Source of the DNA: Parachlamydiaceae bacterium
Lineage (GTDB): Bacteria > Chlamydiota > Chlamydiia > Chlamydiales > Parachlamydiaceae
DNA: 49,233 nt
NCBI GenBank assembly: GCA_013821265.1
Contig: JACDHD010000012.1
Location: forward strand, 1 to 49,233
Direction: 5' to 3'
Part shown: positions 1 through 8,546 of the stretch, piece after piece
Position numbering within the stretch: the first letter of the stretch is position 1
Layout of the letters: every line of letters starts with the position of its first letter
Made by a program: the position numbers and the translations under genes
The notes under the pieces: model-generated
What the model saw: the letters and a program-made list of their open reading frames with translations, nothing else
Told to the model about the DNA's origin: nothing
Database searches by the model: none

Positions 1-1001
1 TATGGCAGGTTGGAAGGCAACAAAAACTCTTCACTCATGGCAGCAACCAGTCTCACTGGTCGATCAAAGTGCCCTCCACAGCGTGGAAAGTATTCAACAT
101 CGCGTTCTAGGTAATGATGTCTTTCTCTTTCTAGCTTAGGGGAGACGTAAATGCCAATTCCATTGCCATCAATATCGTATCCCTTTCCATGGCCGAACAA
201 AAAGGAGAAAATGTGATAATACCCACCCCCATGAGAAACAGGGATCATTTTTGAAGGTCTTTTTAGAGTCCCCTCTAAGCAGTCACCCGTATAATCATAT
301 CTATTTTCAGGCCACACGCGTGCTTGATAGACCGAATTCTCTCCATATTCTTTTGCTTTACCGCTAAGGTACTGCTTCCACTGCTGAAAATGAGTCAATA
401 CGAGCAGACTAAGTTCACCTGCAGAGGTCCTAACGTCTTTTATTTTATCAAAAAGCGCATCAAAGCTCTGGGCGCATGCCATATGGGGGAAATAACGTAC
501 TAAGCGACGGCCTGAAAATAGCACGTGAGCCAGATGACGGATCGACTCGGTGTCTCCTGAATCGATAGCGCAATTTAAAATAGCTCTTACATCCCTATCA
601 AAGGCGCCTAAAACAACAGGTTTTTTTGAACACGTATCTAGTTCTCCATGTAAGCGTTGGATCCAAGAACCTGGTGCTTTACGCGAACGGTTAATGTATT
701 GAATGCATAGGTTTGCAGATTGGGTAGCACCGCGTGCAATCATGGAACGAGGAATTGATTCCAGGAGAATGGCTTGTCCATCTGTGAGGGTGCGATGGAT
801 TTTGTGCGTAAAACATTTCGTTAAGAAAATTGTAAAACGATCATCCTGATTTTCCGCCTTGCCCTTAGTTTCTGTTTGCACATGAGCCATTGTAGATAGC
901 ATTGGGTCATGAGCTAAATCCTGCAGCGCTGCACTTGGCTGATGGGCGCCTTGTTGACTAGGAAAGGCGAAAGCTGTTTGATTGATTGGAGATGTACTCA
1001 T
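1..1001 (-). CDS. Hypothetical protein, 5' part only (runs off the window)
   Basis: The minus strand is open from an ATG at 1001 to the window edge, giving 333 residues with no stop codon, so the C-terminus lies outside. The start MSTSPINQTAFAF is polar and Ser/Thr/Gln-rich, as in many type III substrates, but that is only a hint. Further in are a basic stretch (INRSRKAPGSWIQRL) and a Gly/His-rich segment (SHGGGYYHIFSFLFGHGKG) followed by DIDGNGIGIYVSPK. No signal peptide or membrane segment is visible. I do not recognise the family. It is transcribed away from the copper genes; the roughly 230-bp gap between them is AT-rich with no obvious structure. Confidence 0.7.
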   Translation of the reverse strand, partial: MSTSPINQTAFAFPSQQGAHQPSAALQDLAHDPMLSTMAHVQTETKGKAENQDDRFTIFLTKCFTHKIHRTLTDGQAILLESIPRSMIARGATQSANLCIQYINRSRKAPGSWIQRLHGELDTCSKKPVVLGAFDRDVRAILNCAIDSGDTESIRHLAHVLFSGRRLVRYFPHMACAQSFDALFDKIKDVRTSAGELSLLVLTHFQQWKQYLSGKAKEYGENSVYQARVWPENRYDYTGDCLEGTLKRPSKMIPVSHGGGYYHIFSFLFGHGKGYDIDGNGIGIYVSPKLERERHHYLERDVEYFPRCGGHFDRPVRLVAAMSEEFLLPSNLP

Positions 1002-1232
1002 GTTAATACCATGTTTAATGATTATGATAAAAATTATATACTAAATTTATTTTTATGTAAATAGTAATTGTTTAGAAGTTTATTTAGATTGTTGTCGTAA
1101 TAGAACAATAGAAATCCACGAAATACTTCTGCCAAAGTTGGTAGCAAAATGATTCCAGCGTTTAATGCATGAATTCCTTGATTGATTTTCCTTTCACAAA
1201 AAGATAGTGTTCAAAAAATGTTTGAGGTAATC

Positions 1233-2612
1233 GTGCTACGCATTCGCTCTATTCCACTTTTGTTGGGATTATGTCTGGTAACAGGCTGCTCTAAAATCCC
1301 TCCTGCCGATGACGGAACGGTGTTTGAGGAAATTTACTGGCGGATCAACAACAACGCTGAGTGGCGTCAGGATTGCTGTTACAATCAGGAATACCAAGAG
1401 TTCATCGATAACGCCTTAGCAAACAAATTAACAGCAGACAGCGCCATCCAAATAGCCCTTTTTAACAATCCTAAAGTGCAAGCAACCTTTCAGGAATTGG
1501 GCATCGCTCGCGCCGACCTTGTCGCCGCAGGCTTACTGTCAAATCCTTCCTTTGAACTGGAAATTCGCTATCCAAATACTCAAGGTCTTAAAACAAATAT
1601 CGAATATCTGATTACTTCTAGCCTGCTCGACCTCTTTTTAATTCCGTTGCGGAGACAAATGGCAGAGCTCAACTTTCAACAAACAAAACTTGAAGTGGCC
1701 CACACGATTTTGAATTTAGCGTTTGATGTCAGAGAAACTTTTTATGAACTTATTGCAGAACAAAAGAAAATTGATCGGCTTCAATCCATTCTCGAATTAA
1801 CAAGTATTATCAACGAAATTTTTTCAAAACAAATTGAGGTTGGCAATATCAATTCTCTCGAATTTCAATTGTCTCAGCTGCGTCTCTTGGAAGGGAAGCA
1901 GGAATTACTCAGCGCTCAGACCCATGTCATTCAACTACGAGAAAAATTAAATCGACTATTGGGCTTTAATGAAGATATCTTTCTTAACCTACCTGAAAAT
2001 CTCCCTGACGTGGATTACTGCGGATTTGACTTATGTACTCTAGAATCGATTGCCCTAGAGGAAAGACTCGATCTTCAGGTTGCGCGTTTCGAGATCATCG
2101 CCCTACGTCAAAAACTTGGTCTAAAAGAGTGGTGGAGCTACTCCAACCTAAAAGTGGGAATTTCAGGCGAACGAGACACAGATGGAACGAATGTGATTGG
2201 ACCGGGATTCTCTGGAGAACTTCCCATCTTCAACTATGGTCAAGCCGATCGCATGCGCCTAATCGCCGAGTTAAAAAAAGCTCAGGAAAATTTAGCTGTT
2301 CTTGAAATTAAAGCTCTTTCAGAGGTGCGTGAAGCACATAAATTATTGATGAGTTATCTACAAATGGTTAAGGAGTATCAAAATCAACTAATACCCATGC
2401 AAGAACAGGTTTCTACATCCTCCGAACAATTATATAACGTTATGGGTATAGGCATCGACAAGTTGCTTGAGAATAAACGCATCGAAATGCGAGGAAAACA
2501 TAACTACAGCGAAATTGTTAAAAAGTATTTGGTCGCCAGGGTAGAGCTCGATCGCGCTCTTGGAGGAAACCTTTTTGTGCTCCTTTCGAAACAGGAGTGT
2601 TTAAAGGAATGA
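1233..2612 (+). CDS. TolC/CusC-type outer-membrane efflux lipoprotein
   Basis: Outer-membrane channel of the OEP family, expected to form a trimeric exit duct for a tripartite efflux pump. The N-terminus LRIRSIPLLLGLCLVTGC is a lipoprotein signal peptide with lipobox LVTG-C. Two alpha-helical OEP repeats follow, typically rich in long amphipathic helices (for example FDVRETFYELIAEQKKIDRLQ and LSEVREAHKLLMSYLQMVKEY). About 460 residues is normal for the family. I chose GTG 1233 because GAGG sits 5 bases upstream and it gives a compact signal peptide; ATG 1218 and TTG 1182 are in-frame alternatives without a Shine-Dalgarno. The stop overlaps the start of the multicopper oxidase gene (ATGA), so the two are co-transcribed. 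No inner-membrane pump or adaptor gene is in view, so the substrate (copper?) is inferred only from the partner gene. Confidence 0.85.
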   Translation: MLRIRSIPLLLGLCLVTGCSKIPPADDGTVFEEIYWRINNNAEWRQDCCYNQEYQEFIDNALANKLTADSAIQIALFNNPKVQATFQELGIARADLVAAGLLSNPSFELEIRYPNTQGLKTNIEYLITSSLLDLFLIPLRRQMAELNFQQTKLEVAHTILNLAFDVRETFYELIAEQKKIDRLQSILELTSIINEIFSKQIEVGNINSLEFQLSQLRLLEGKQELLSAQTHVIQLREKLNRLLGFNEDIFLNLPENLPDVDYCGFDLCTLESIALEERLDLQVARFEIIALRQKLGLKEWWSYSNLKVGISGERDTDGTNVIGPGFSGELPIFNYGQADRMRLIAELKKAQENLAVLEIKALSEVREAHKLLMSYLQMVKEYQNQLIPMQEQVSTSSEQLYNVMGIGIDKLLENKRIEMRGKHNYSEIVKKYLVARVELDRALGGNLFVLLSKQECLKE

Positions 2613-3844
2613 TAAAAAAATATTTAATCATCATTTTTATATACATAACTGCTGTTGTTCATGGTCAACCTGTAATTACTCCAAATGTGGGTTCTTTACC
2701 TTGGAAGATGGATGGCGACGTTAAGGTGTTTCATCTAGTAGCTGAACCAATTAGACGCGAATTTGCACCAGGTTTTTGGGTTAATTGCTGGGGATATAAT
2801 GGATCGACTCCAGGACCCACCATCGAGGCAGTTGAAGGCGACACCGTGCGCATTCTTGTGACCAACAATCTCAAAGAACCAACCTCTGTCCATTGGCATG
2901 GGCTCATTCTTCCAAATGGAATGGATGGGGTTGCAGGTCTAACACAACGCTCCATCTTGCCTGGAGAAACATTTAAATATGAATTTACGCTAAAACAGAA
3001 CGGTACATTTATGTACCATCCTCATAGCGACGAAATGGTCCAAATTGCAATGGGGATGATGGGCTTTTTTATCATTCATCCTAAGGGAGAAGAAGACCCC
3101 AAAGTAGATCGCGATTTTGCTATCTTCCTGCATGAATGGCGTGTTCCAATGGGCGCCAAAACCCCCATGCCGTTTGAAATGCTCGATTTTAATCTATTTA
3201 CGTTTAACAGCGTGTTGTATCCGAATATTGAATCCTTGGTTGCAAAACAGGGGGATCGAGTGCGTATTCGCTTGGCAAATGTGATGATGAATAGCCATCC
3301 GATCCACCTGCATGGCCATGAATTTGTTGTGACGCGCAAGGGTGCCAAAAGACTACCCCCCGCAGCTCAATATAGCGAAGTGACCGTGTCGGTGGCTCCG
3401 GGAGAAACGAGAGATATCGAGTTTATAGCGGATAATCCCGGCGATTGGGCCTTTCATTGCCATAAGTCTCACCATACCATGAATCAAATGCAGCATGACT
3501 TACCAAATTTAATCGGAATTAAAACTGGAGATTTAGATGAGCGTATTAAGAGGTTTTATCCCGATTTTATGGGGGTGATGGATACTCACGGAATGGGAGC
3601 AATGTTTGAGATGTATGGATCCAGAGAAGGCAAGATGATGAACCACCATATGCAAGAAGGCAAGATGATGAACCATACGCAAGTCCCTTCCAATATCGCT
3701 CCGATCGGTAATCCTGGTCCTTTTGGTGTCATTGAACTAGGAGGCATGTTTACGATCCTAAAGGTGCGGGAAAAGTTGGACAATTATAACGATCCAGGCT
3801 GGTATCAGCATCCAGAGGGAACGACTGCTCAGTCGACTCAATAA
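2609..3844 (+). CDS. Multicopper oxidase, periplasmic, Met/His-rich tail
   Basis: Cupredoxin-fold oxidase that would couple oxidation of Cu(I) or an organic substrate to reduction of O2 to water. All copper ligand motifs are present: HWHG (about residue 95), YHPHSD (about 137), HPIHLHGH (about 230) and HCHKSHHTMNQM (about 283), the last supplying the type 1 and type 3 ligands. The N-terminus MIKKYLIIIFIYITAVVHG-Q is a Sec-type signal peptide. Only about 90 residues separate the second and third motifs, so the middle cupredoxin domain of classical three-domain enzymes looks reduced or missing, which fits the short length (411). After the last motif comes a Met/His-rich stretch with a duplicated EGKMMNH unit, reminiscent of CueO/CopA methionine-rich copper segments. 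ATG 2609 is preferred over GTG 2597: it overlaps the upstream stop and starts the signal peptide. A role in copper detoxification is inferred. Confidence 0.87.
   Translation: MIKKYLIIIFIYITAVVHGQPVITPNVGSLPWKMDGDVKVFHLVAEPIRREFAPGFWVNCWGYNGSTPGPTIEAVEGDTVRILVTNNLKEPTSVHWHGLILPNGMDGVAGLTQRSILPGETFKYEFTLKQNGTFMYHPHSDEMVQIAMGMMGFFIIHPKGEEDPKVDRDFAIFLHEWRVPMGAKTPMPFEMLDFNLFTFNSVLYPNIESLVAKQGDRVRIRLANVMMNSHPIHLHGHEFVVTRKGAKRLPPAAQYSEVTVSVAPGETRDIEFIADNPGDWAFHCHKSHHTMNQMQHDLPNLIGIKTGDLDERIKRFYPDFMGVMDTHGMGAMFEMYGSREGKMMNHHMQEGKMMNHTQVPSNIAPIGNPGPFGVIELGGMFTILKVREKLDNYNDPGWYQHPEGTTAQSTQ
3626..3685 (+). repeat. 30-bp direct duplication inside the multicopper oxidase gene
   Basis: Two consecutive copies of a unit beginning GAAGGCAAGATGATGAACCA encode EGKMMNHHMQ and then EGKMMNHTQ. 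The duplication is in frame and doubles a Met/His copper-binding-like patch. The second copy differs by a few bases and one codon near its end. Confidence 0.85.
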
Positions 3845-3946
3845 AAATCTACTAATACTCACAAAAAATCAAATAAGTGAAATTGTTTTACTTTTAAACA
3901 TGCTTTTGATAATCTGCGTCATTAATAAATTAACAAGGGTGTAAAT

Positions 3947-5461
3947 ATGAGTATTGAAACGACACCTGTGGGAATAGGCGGGGATTTGGTAACTAAATCT
4001 ATCTGTACGAGGATGCCCGCGACAAACAAGCTGGCTTTTGATATTCGCCTCAACCGATTTACAATTGTGGATCGAAGCACTTCACTTATTCGCAAATTAT
4101 ATAAAACCACTCTATCTGAATTGGGAGCAAAAATTACTCAATGGATATCAACTGGAGTCTTTGACCAATTAGATTCCCGACAAAAAATGATTTTTTTACA
4201 AAATGTGCAAGAGCTTAAGTCAAAAATAGTAAGATATAATGAAAAATTTCGTTTTGACTGTGTATATTGGCTCGCTAACAAGATTGTCATGTTCCTAAGT
4301 TGTGGAAAATATAGCTTAAAAATAAAAAATATCGAATTTGATACAAAAGCAGCTGCAGAAGAATTATTGAGCGCTGATTCACCAGAAAAAGCACATAGAT
4401 TTCTACAAGCACTGAGCGTGTCCTCAATATCCAATCTACCTACGGATAGTCAGAGATTCGTTGCTCGTTTTAATGAGAACCCCAGCCCAATTCTTGAGGT
4501 GGCCTTCAACGACCCAAATGCAGATCAACGTAAAGAGAATTTCTCGCTTTATTATCGCTATCTTTGTCAACACATAGAAGTAATTCCTTATTGGAATCAA
4601 CATATAGAAAATCTTGATGTGAGACTCTATAATGCCCTTTTAGGCTACCTAGCGGAAACTCAGTTGAGTCGTGAGGAGGAGGGTCCTGTTCGTGCATATC
4701 TATTGGGATGCTTGCCTCGAGCTACTGAAGAATTGGGAATTGCACCGATTAACAATTTTTTACGAATCAACGAATTACCAATTGAAAACATGATATTCAG
4801 AGGGAGAAAACATCCCAGTCAACCCGCAGATCGTTTTAACTCATACTCAAGAATGCAGGCCACGGAACAACTTTTGGCTATAACTCAGCATGCGACTGAA
4901 TGTTTTGGTACTTCCGATCTGGATAGAGAAATATTATCGAAAATCAGGGTCCATATCCAAGCACCCGGAGTAGATAGGATAATTGTTTCCTATTTCACCA
5001 AGGCAGCTAGTTTTGTCCCTAGGCTGATTGAACTTGCAGGTGTCGAACAGGTTGAACGTTACGTTGGAATTAAACTTGAAAGAGAGTCGGGTGAGTTAAC
5101 ATGGTCTCAACATTATAATTTATGTGTGGCATTTGGACGTTATCTCTCAACAGGGGAAACACGAACAGAAGGAATGACTAATCTCCTTTCTATATGTTTG
5201 GGACAATTTAATGCTGTTGAACGTTTTCTTCAACACATCATCAAAATGCGTACAAATATACAAAAAAACCTTTCAGAAGCTGAAACTGAAACAGAAAAAT
5301 TTGAAAGTGATTTAAAACACATTTGCACGTTCGTAGCGGCATTGCGAGATCATTGCAATAAGGATGACTCTAGAGTCGTTCGTCTTAATGAACAGCTTCT
5401 TCGATTGGAATCACCTCCTCAGCAACCTGTAGAGGTAAAAGAAAGTGAAGAAGCTATGTAA
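3947..5461 (+). CDS. Hypothetical protein, alpha-helical
   Basis: A 504-residue protein I do not recognise. ATG 3947 is preceded by AAGGGTG with a suitable spacer. The sequence looks all-helical, with many Leu/Glu/Arg-rich segments, and has no signal peptide or transmembrane helix. The C-terminus (from about 440: KNLSEAETETEKFESDLKH) is charged and probably coiled. It lies about 100 bp after the multicopper oxidase with no strong terminator between, so it might be read through, but nothing links the functions. Codon use and lack of domains resemble lineage-specific chlamydial proteins; a secreted effector is possible but unproven. Confidence 0.7.
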   Translation: MSIETTPVGIGGDLVTKSICTRMPATNKLAFDIRLNRFTIVDRSTSLIRKLYKTTLSELGAKITQWISTGVFDQLDSRQKMIFLQNVQELKSKIVRYNEKFRFDCVYWLANKIVMFLSCGKYSLKIKNIEFDTKAAAEELLSADSPEKAHRFLQALSVSSISNLPTDSQRFVARFNENPSPILEVAFNDPNADQRKENFSLYYRYLCQHIEVIPYWNQHIENLDVRLYNALLGYLAETQLSREEEGPVRAYLLGCLPRATEELGIAPINNFLRINELPIENMIFRGRKHPSQPADRFNSYSRMQATEQLLAITQHATECFGTSDLDREILSKIRVHIQAPGVDRIIVSYFTKAASFVPRLIELAGVEQVERYVGIKLERESGELTWSQHYNLCVAFGRYLSTGETRTEGMTNLLSICLGQFNAVERFLQHIIKMRTNIQKNLSEAETETEKFESDLKHICTFVAALRDHCNKDDSRVVRLNEQLLRLESPPQQPVEVKESEEAM

Positions 5462-5477
5462 TACATGGGGACGAAAG

Positions 5478-5932
5478 GAGACAATTGCATAAGTGACAGG
5501 AAATTATATTAAACAAAGAAAATAAGCTTCTCTTACTGTTGTGCTAAGGCCCGCAAGGGCCGAAATGTGATAGCGAAGGCCAAGCGAAGCGCAGGCCTGG
5601 TATTAGTCCACACATACGTAGGAGCCCTGTAAGGGCGACATGTTCTATTTTGACGAAAAACATGATGGATAGGATCGCCTTCGGCGACAGGATGTAGAAC
5701 AGAATTTTTCATCCTATCATGTTCGCCGAAGGCGATCCTATCCATCATGTTTTCTTCTTTTGCAAGAAAATGTCGTCCTTACAGGACTCCTGAGCACTTT
5801 TTACACTGTTCCAGGACCCGCGCTTCGCTTGGCCTTCGCTATCAAACATCGGCCCTTTGGGCCTTAGCACAGATTCAAACGAATACTGTTTTTAGATTTA
5901 AAATAATTTCCTGTCACTTATGCAATTGTCCC
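5478..5932. repeat. 455-bp near-perfect palindrome (MITE-like element A)
   Basis: The whole gap between 5462 and 6080 is dominated by one inverted repeat. The terminal arms (5478-5507 and 5902-5931, containing GACAATTGCATAAGTGACAG) match at about 29 of 30 positions. Next come arms at about 5539-5600 and 5811-5871 (with GATAGCGAAGGCCAAGCGAA) and then inner arms with ATGATGGATAGGATCGCC on one side and its complement on the other; the centre is near 5705. As RNA this would form one very long hairpin. Short open frames inside it have no family features. The outer sequence recurs in the element at 20068-20435, which suggests a mobile non-autonomous repeat. Confidence 0.88.
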
Positions 5933-5960
5933 AATCAGTCCCAATCAGTCCCAATCAGTC
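5931..5960 (+). repeat. Three tandem copies of CCAATCAGTC
   Basis: Three exact head-to-tail copies of a 10-bp unit directly abut the right end of the 455-bp palindrome. The first unit begins at the terminal-repeat boundary, so the array may come from slippage or repeated end processing there. Confidence 0.9.
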
Positions 5961-6080
5961 ATCTTTTTTTTCTCCTGCAGCTAACTAGTTAGTTTCACAA
6001 TTAATTAAAAAGTTATTCTGTTAAATTAAACATTTGTGTATAATTGTATTTTAATAATAACTTAAACCAATTGTTTATAC

Positions 6081-8237
6081 ATGCTTAATGCTATACCTGT
6101 TGCCATTGATTTAATAAAAGATGATACACAAGCCTTTGATGCAAATCGAAGAGTTGATCCCATCTTGAAAAATACGAAAACGCAACGCATTGTCGACGTG
6201 GCCATTCCCTTCCTATGTTTATATCGACCTACAGCAGTCGCGGTGCAAGTCGGTTTAGGGTGTATGAAGTCAGGCAAATTATCCAGTCGCGCATTGACAC
6301 ATTTTAGAGCAGGAGATTGGAAGAATTTCACTAAAACAAGCTTTAAACTAGCGCTCGTTATCACATCGACAGCACTGACCATTCTCCTTCCAAGCGCTCA
6401 ATTGCTGGCTTCGCAAAGTTATCATCTATTCAATACGCTTTATAAACTGCAGCAAGGTTTAGTAAATCGGCAATGGAATGATGCGCTTTCTGCCTGCTTA
6501 GAACTACTTGTGACAACAATATTTCTAGCCTCTGTCATCCAAGGTGCGGCAGAACTAATTGCCCTCTCAATGATCCTTCAAGCACTAAAGGAACTATATG
6601 GATCTATTCATGATCTTCGTAAAGGACTGTATTTAGAAGGTGTTGCAAAACTTGCTATGGCAGCTATTAGAGGGCACCAAGCATGTCCACACATACGCAC
6701 AGCGCATAGAAATCTGTTTGGAAGTGAGCTGACAAAAGAAAAATTCGAGGAGTTTGTTGAAAGTGAAGAAAAGGAAACTCTAGATCAGTTTCTAGTGAGA
6801 AATAACATCTCAGGTCATATCAAAGGCATAACATTTGAATCCTTCCAAGATAAAACGATTAACAACGTGAAATTACAGGATTGCACGTTCACGGAACAAA
6901 GCGCAGATGTCGTTTTCGCTAATGTGAAGTTTACTAACTGCTCATTTAAAGACAGCTCATTTTGGCATACACTCTTTCAAAACTGCAGCTTTCAACACAG
7001 CAATTTTACAGATGCCGTCTTAAACGAATGTACATTTAATCAGGTGACGTTTTTTGCGAGCGATTTCACCCGTGCCTGTTTTAACGACTCTATCATGCAA
7101 AAAGTCAATTTCCATGCTTGTACACTACTGGAAACAAATTTCCATGCGGTGCAGGCAAAAAATTCAAAAATCGTCAATTCAGACCTCACGGATTGCTTGC
7201 TGCTAGGTACTAAAAAGCAGTTTACAATTCTTGGAGGCACTCCACACAAGATCACAAGGCCTGTTGTTGGGTTGGCTTGGAACTTTAGATTTAATGGCGC
7301 CTATGCGGTTTATATCAACAAAGCGATCCAAAAGGAAAAGGCGATTTCGTTAAAATTTGATTACGAACCTTTCGAAATGGATACATTCGATTTAAAAAAG
7401 GAAGTAGAGGGACTCGTCACCCATATCAATGCCAACAAGCCTTATCACATGCTCAGTAGGGCTGATGAGATGCTGAGACTAGCACCTGAGGATTCACAGA
7501 TTGGACAAATTTCCAAAAAAATGGCTGAGTTGATGGTGCACATTGATGCACTGGCTCTTCCTGGGGGCGAAGATGTGGAAGAGCTTTTCTATAAAGATAA
7601 GCCACTACATGAGGACATCAACTATGTTCGAAGTGTCATGGAATTCGCCGCAGTGCGCGAAGCAGTTGCCACCAAGACTCCCACAATTGGAATATGCAGA
7701 GGTTCACAATTAGTGAATGTCTATTTTGGTGGCACTCTAAGGAATGTTGATCATCACTTTGATGAGTTGCACGATTTGCGCGTTAACGATTCTGTACCTG
7801 CAGCAGAACGCGATTTTTTCAAAGGCATCATTGGTGCTGATCAGTTTGCAGGAGTTTCCATGCATCATCAAGCAATCGATCAAGTGGGAAAAGATTTAAC
7901 TGTCGTAATAGATGTAGATGGCTCTCCAGAAGCTAGTGTAAGCAAGGACAGGAATTTTGTGTTAACGCAATTTCACCCAGAATTCGCAGAGCTTTATAGA
8001 GAATCATTAGGGACACAAGATACGACAATGGAGGATCTGCAGCGGCAGAGAGAGATCTATAGCAATGCTCTGCAGCTAGATCCCGATAATACAGGTGCTG
8101 CGGCGGTTGTTCGTTTAATGGATAAGAGCATTGAACATTTGAGGGAGATAGAGACGAAATTCAATGAGGTTGAGGCTGCAAAAAATCAGAGATTTTTTAC
8201 GCACCTCATAAGAAGACAGATGCAAAAATCCGCTTAA
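6081..8237 (+). CDS. Pentapeptide-repeat / glutamine amidotransferase (peptidase C26) fusion protein
   Basis: A 718-residue multidomain protein. Residues 1-210 are helical with two hydrophobic lobes (about 88-110 and 140-170). About 250-375 is a run of pentapeptide repeats of the A(D/N)LXX type, rich in Cys/Asn/Phe (CTF, CSF, SNF, ACF, TNF every five residues), predicted to form a right-handed quadrilateral beta-helix. About 395-640 is a class-I amidotransferase domain of the PuuD/C26 type: LALPGGEDVEEL, nucleophile Cys539 in GICRGSQ, and His632/Glu634 in QFHPEF, so the catalytic triad is intact. The last 70 residues form a charged coiled coil. C26 enzymes hydrolyse gamma-glutamyl bonds; the real substrate here is unknown. 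The hydrophobic lobes suggest membrane or inclusion-membrane insertion. ATG 6081 has no clear Shine-Dalgarno. Confidence 0.85.
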   Translation: MLNAIPVAIDLIKDDTQAFDANRRVDPILKNTKTQRIVDVAIPFLCLYRPTAVAVQVGLGCMKSGKLSSRALTHFRAGDWKNFTKTSFKLALVITSTALTILLPSAQLLASQSYHLFNTLYKLQQGLVNRQWNDALSACLELLVTTIFLASVIQGAAELIALSMILQALKELYGSIHDLRKGLYLEGVAKLAMAAIRGHQACPHIRTAHRNLFGSELTKEKFEEFVESEEKETLDQFLVRNNISGHIKGITFESFQDKTINNVKLQDCTFTEQSADVVFANVKFTNCSFKDSSFWHTLFQNCSFQHSNFTDAVLNECTFNQVTFFASDFTRACFNDSIMQKVNFHACTLLETNFHAVQAKNSKIVNSDLTDCLLLGTKKQFTILGGTPHKITRPVVGLAWNFRFNGAYAVYINKAIQKEKAISLKFDYEPFEMDTFDLKKEVEGLVTHINANKPYHMLSRADEMLRLAPEDSQIGQISKKMAELMVHIDALALPGGEDVEELFYKDKPLHEDINYVRSVMEFAAVREAVATKTPTIGICRGSQLVNVYFGGTLRNVDHHFDELHDLRVNDSVPAAERDFFKGIIGADQFAGVSMHHQAIDQVGKDLTVVIDVDGSPEASVSKDRNFVLTQFHPEFAELYRESLGTQDTTMEDLQRQREIYSNALQLDPDNTGAAAVVRLMDKSIEHLREIETKFNEVEAAKNQRFFTHLIRRQMQKSA

Positions 8238-8255
8238 CCGAGATATTGTCCATTT

Positions 8256-8458
8256 CGCTTTTGGAGTGCGGTGTCAAGGCACCGCCGCCTGAGTAACTAC
8301 AGTTATTTTCCCTATATGGTAGCCAGACCGTCCCGGTCTGGTCATTCTTTTTTCTACCAGGCCGGGACGGCCTGGCTACCATATCGGCAGCCATCCCGAC
8401 AAACTAAAGTTACTTTTCGATGTTAGAGGCCTTAGCCGCTTGAGGGCTCCAAAAGCGA
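8256..8458. repeat. Nested intergenic palindromes between convergent genes
   Basis: The gap 8238-8546 lies between convergent genes. It begins with CGCTTTTGGAGTGCGGTG (8256-8273), whose GCGGTG pairs with CACCGC at 8280-8285; a reverse copy of the outer edge, CTCCAAAAGCG, ends at 8458. The same GGAGTGCGGTG sequence forms the terminator hairpin at the very end of the window. Nested inside is the strong palindrome 8314-8384, whose arms carry ATATGGTAGCCAGACCG and its complement around a GTC..TTTTTT loop. The structures may serve as a transcription stop for the plus-strand gene. Confidence 0.75.
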
Positions 8459-8473
8459 ACAAGGACAAAATAA

Positions 8474-8539
8474 AACCCACGCGTTAGTGGATAACGCGTG
8501 GGTTAAAAATAAGCCACATGGAGACACGTGCGGCTTATT
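8474..8539 (-). terminator. Tandem intrinsic terminators of the translocator operon
   Basis: Read on the minus strand after the stop of the last operon gene there are two hairpins. The first, 8539-8508, pairs GCCGCACGTG with CATGTGGC and is followed by TTATTTTTAA. The second, 8504-8474, has 13-bp perfect arms (AACCCACGCGTTA) and is followed by TTTTATTTT. Two stem-loops each with a U-rich tail are good evidence for Rho-independent termination. Confidence 0.88.
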
Positions 8540-8546
8540 GTTCTTC

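Noticed and set aside
2609-3844. Copper nitrite reductase instead of multicopper oxidase
   Set aside because: All four multicopper-oxidase motifs with the trinuclear HWHG/HPIHLHGH/HCHxxxH pattern are present, and the HCHxxxHxxxxM ending fits type 1 plus type 3 sites.
5533-5992. Short open frames within the 455-bp palindrome
   Set aside because: Both strands are mirror images of each other, reading frames show no ribosome-binding site and composition follows the repeat.
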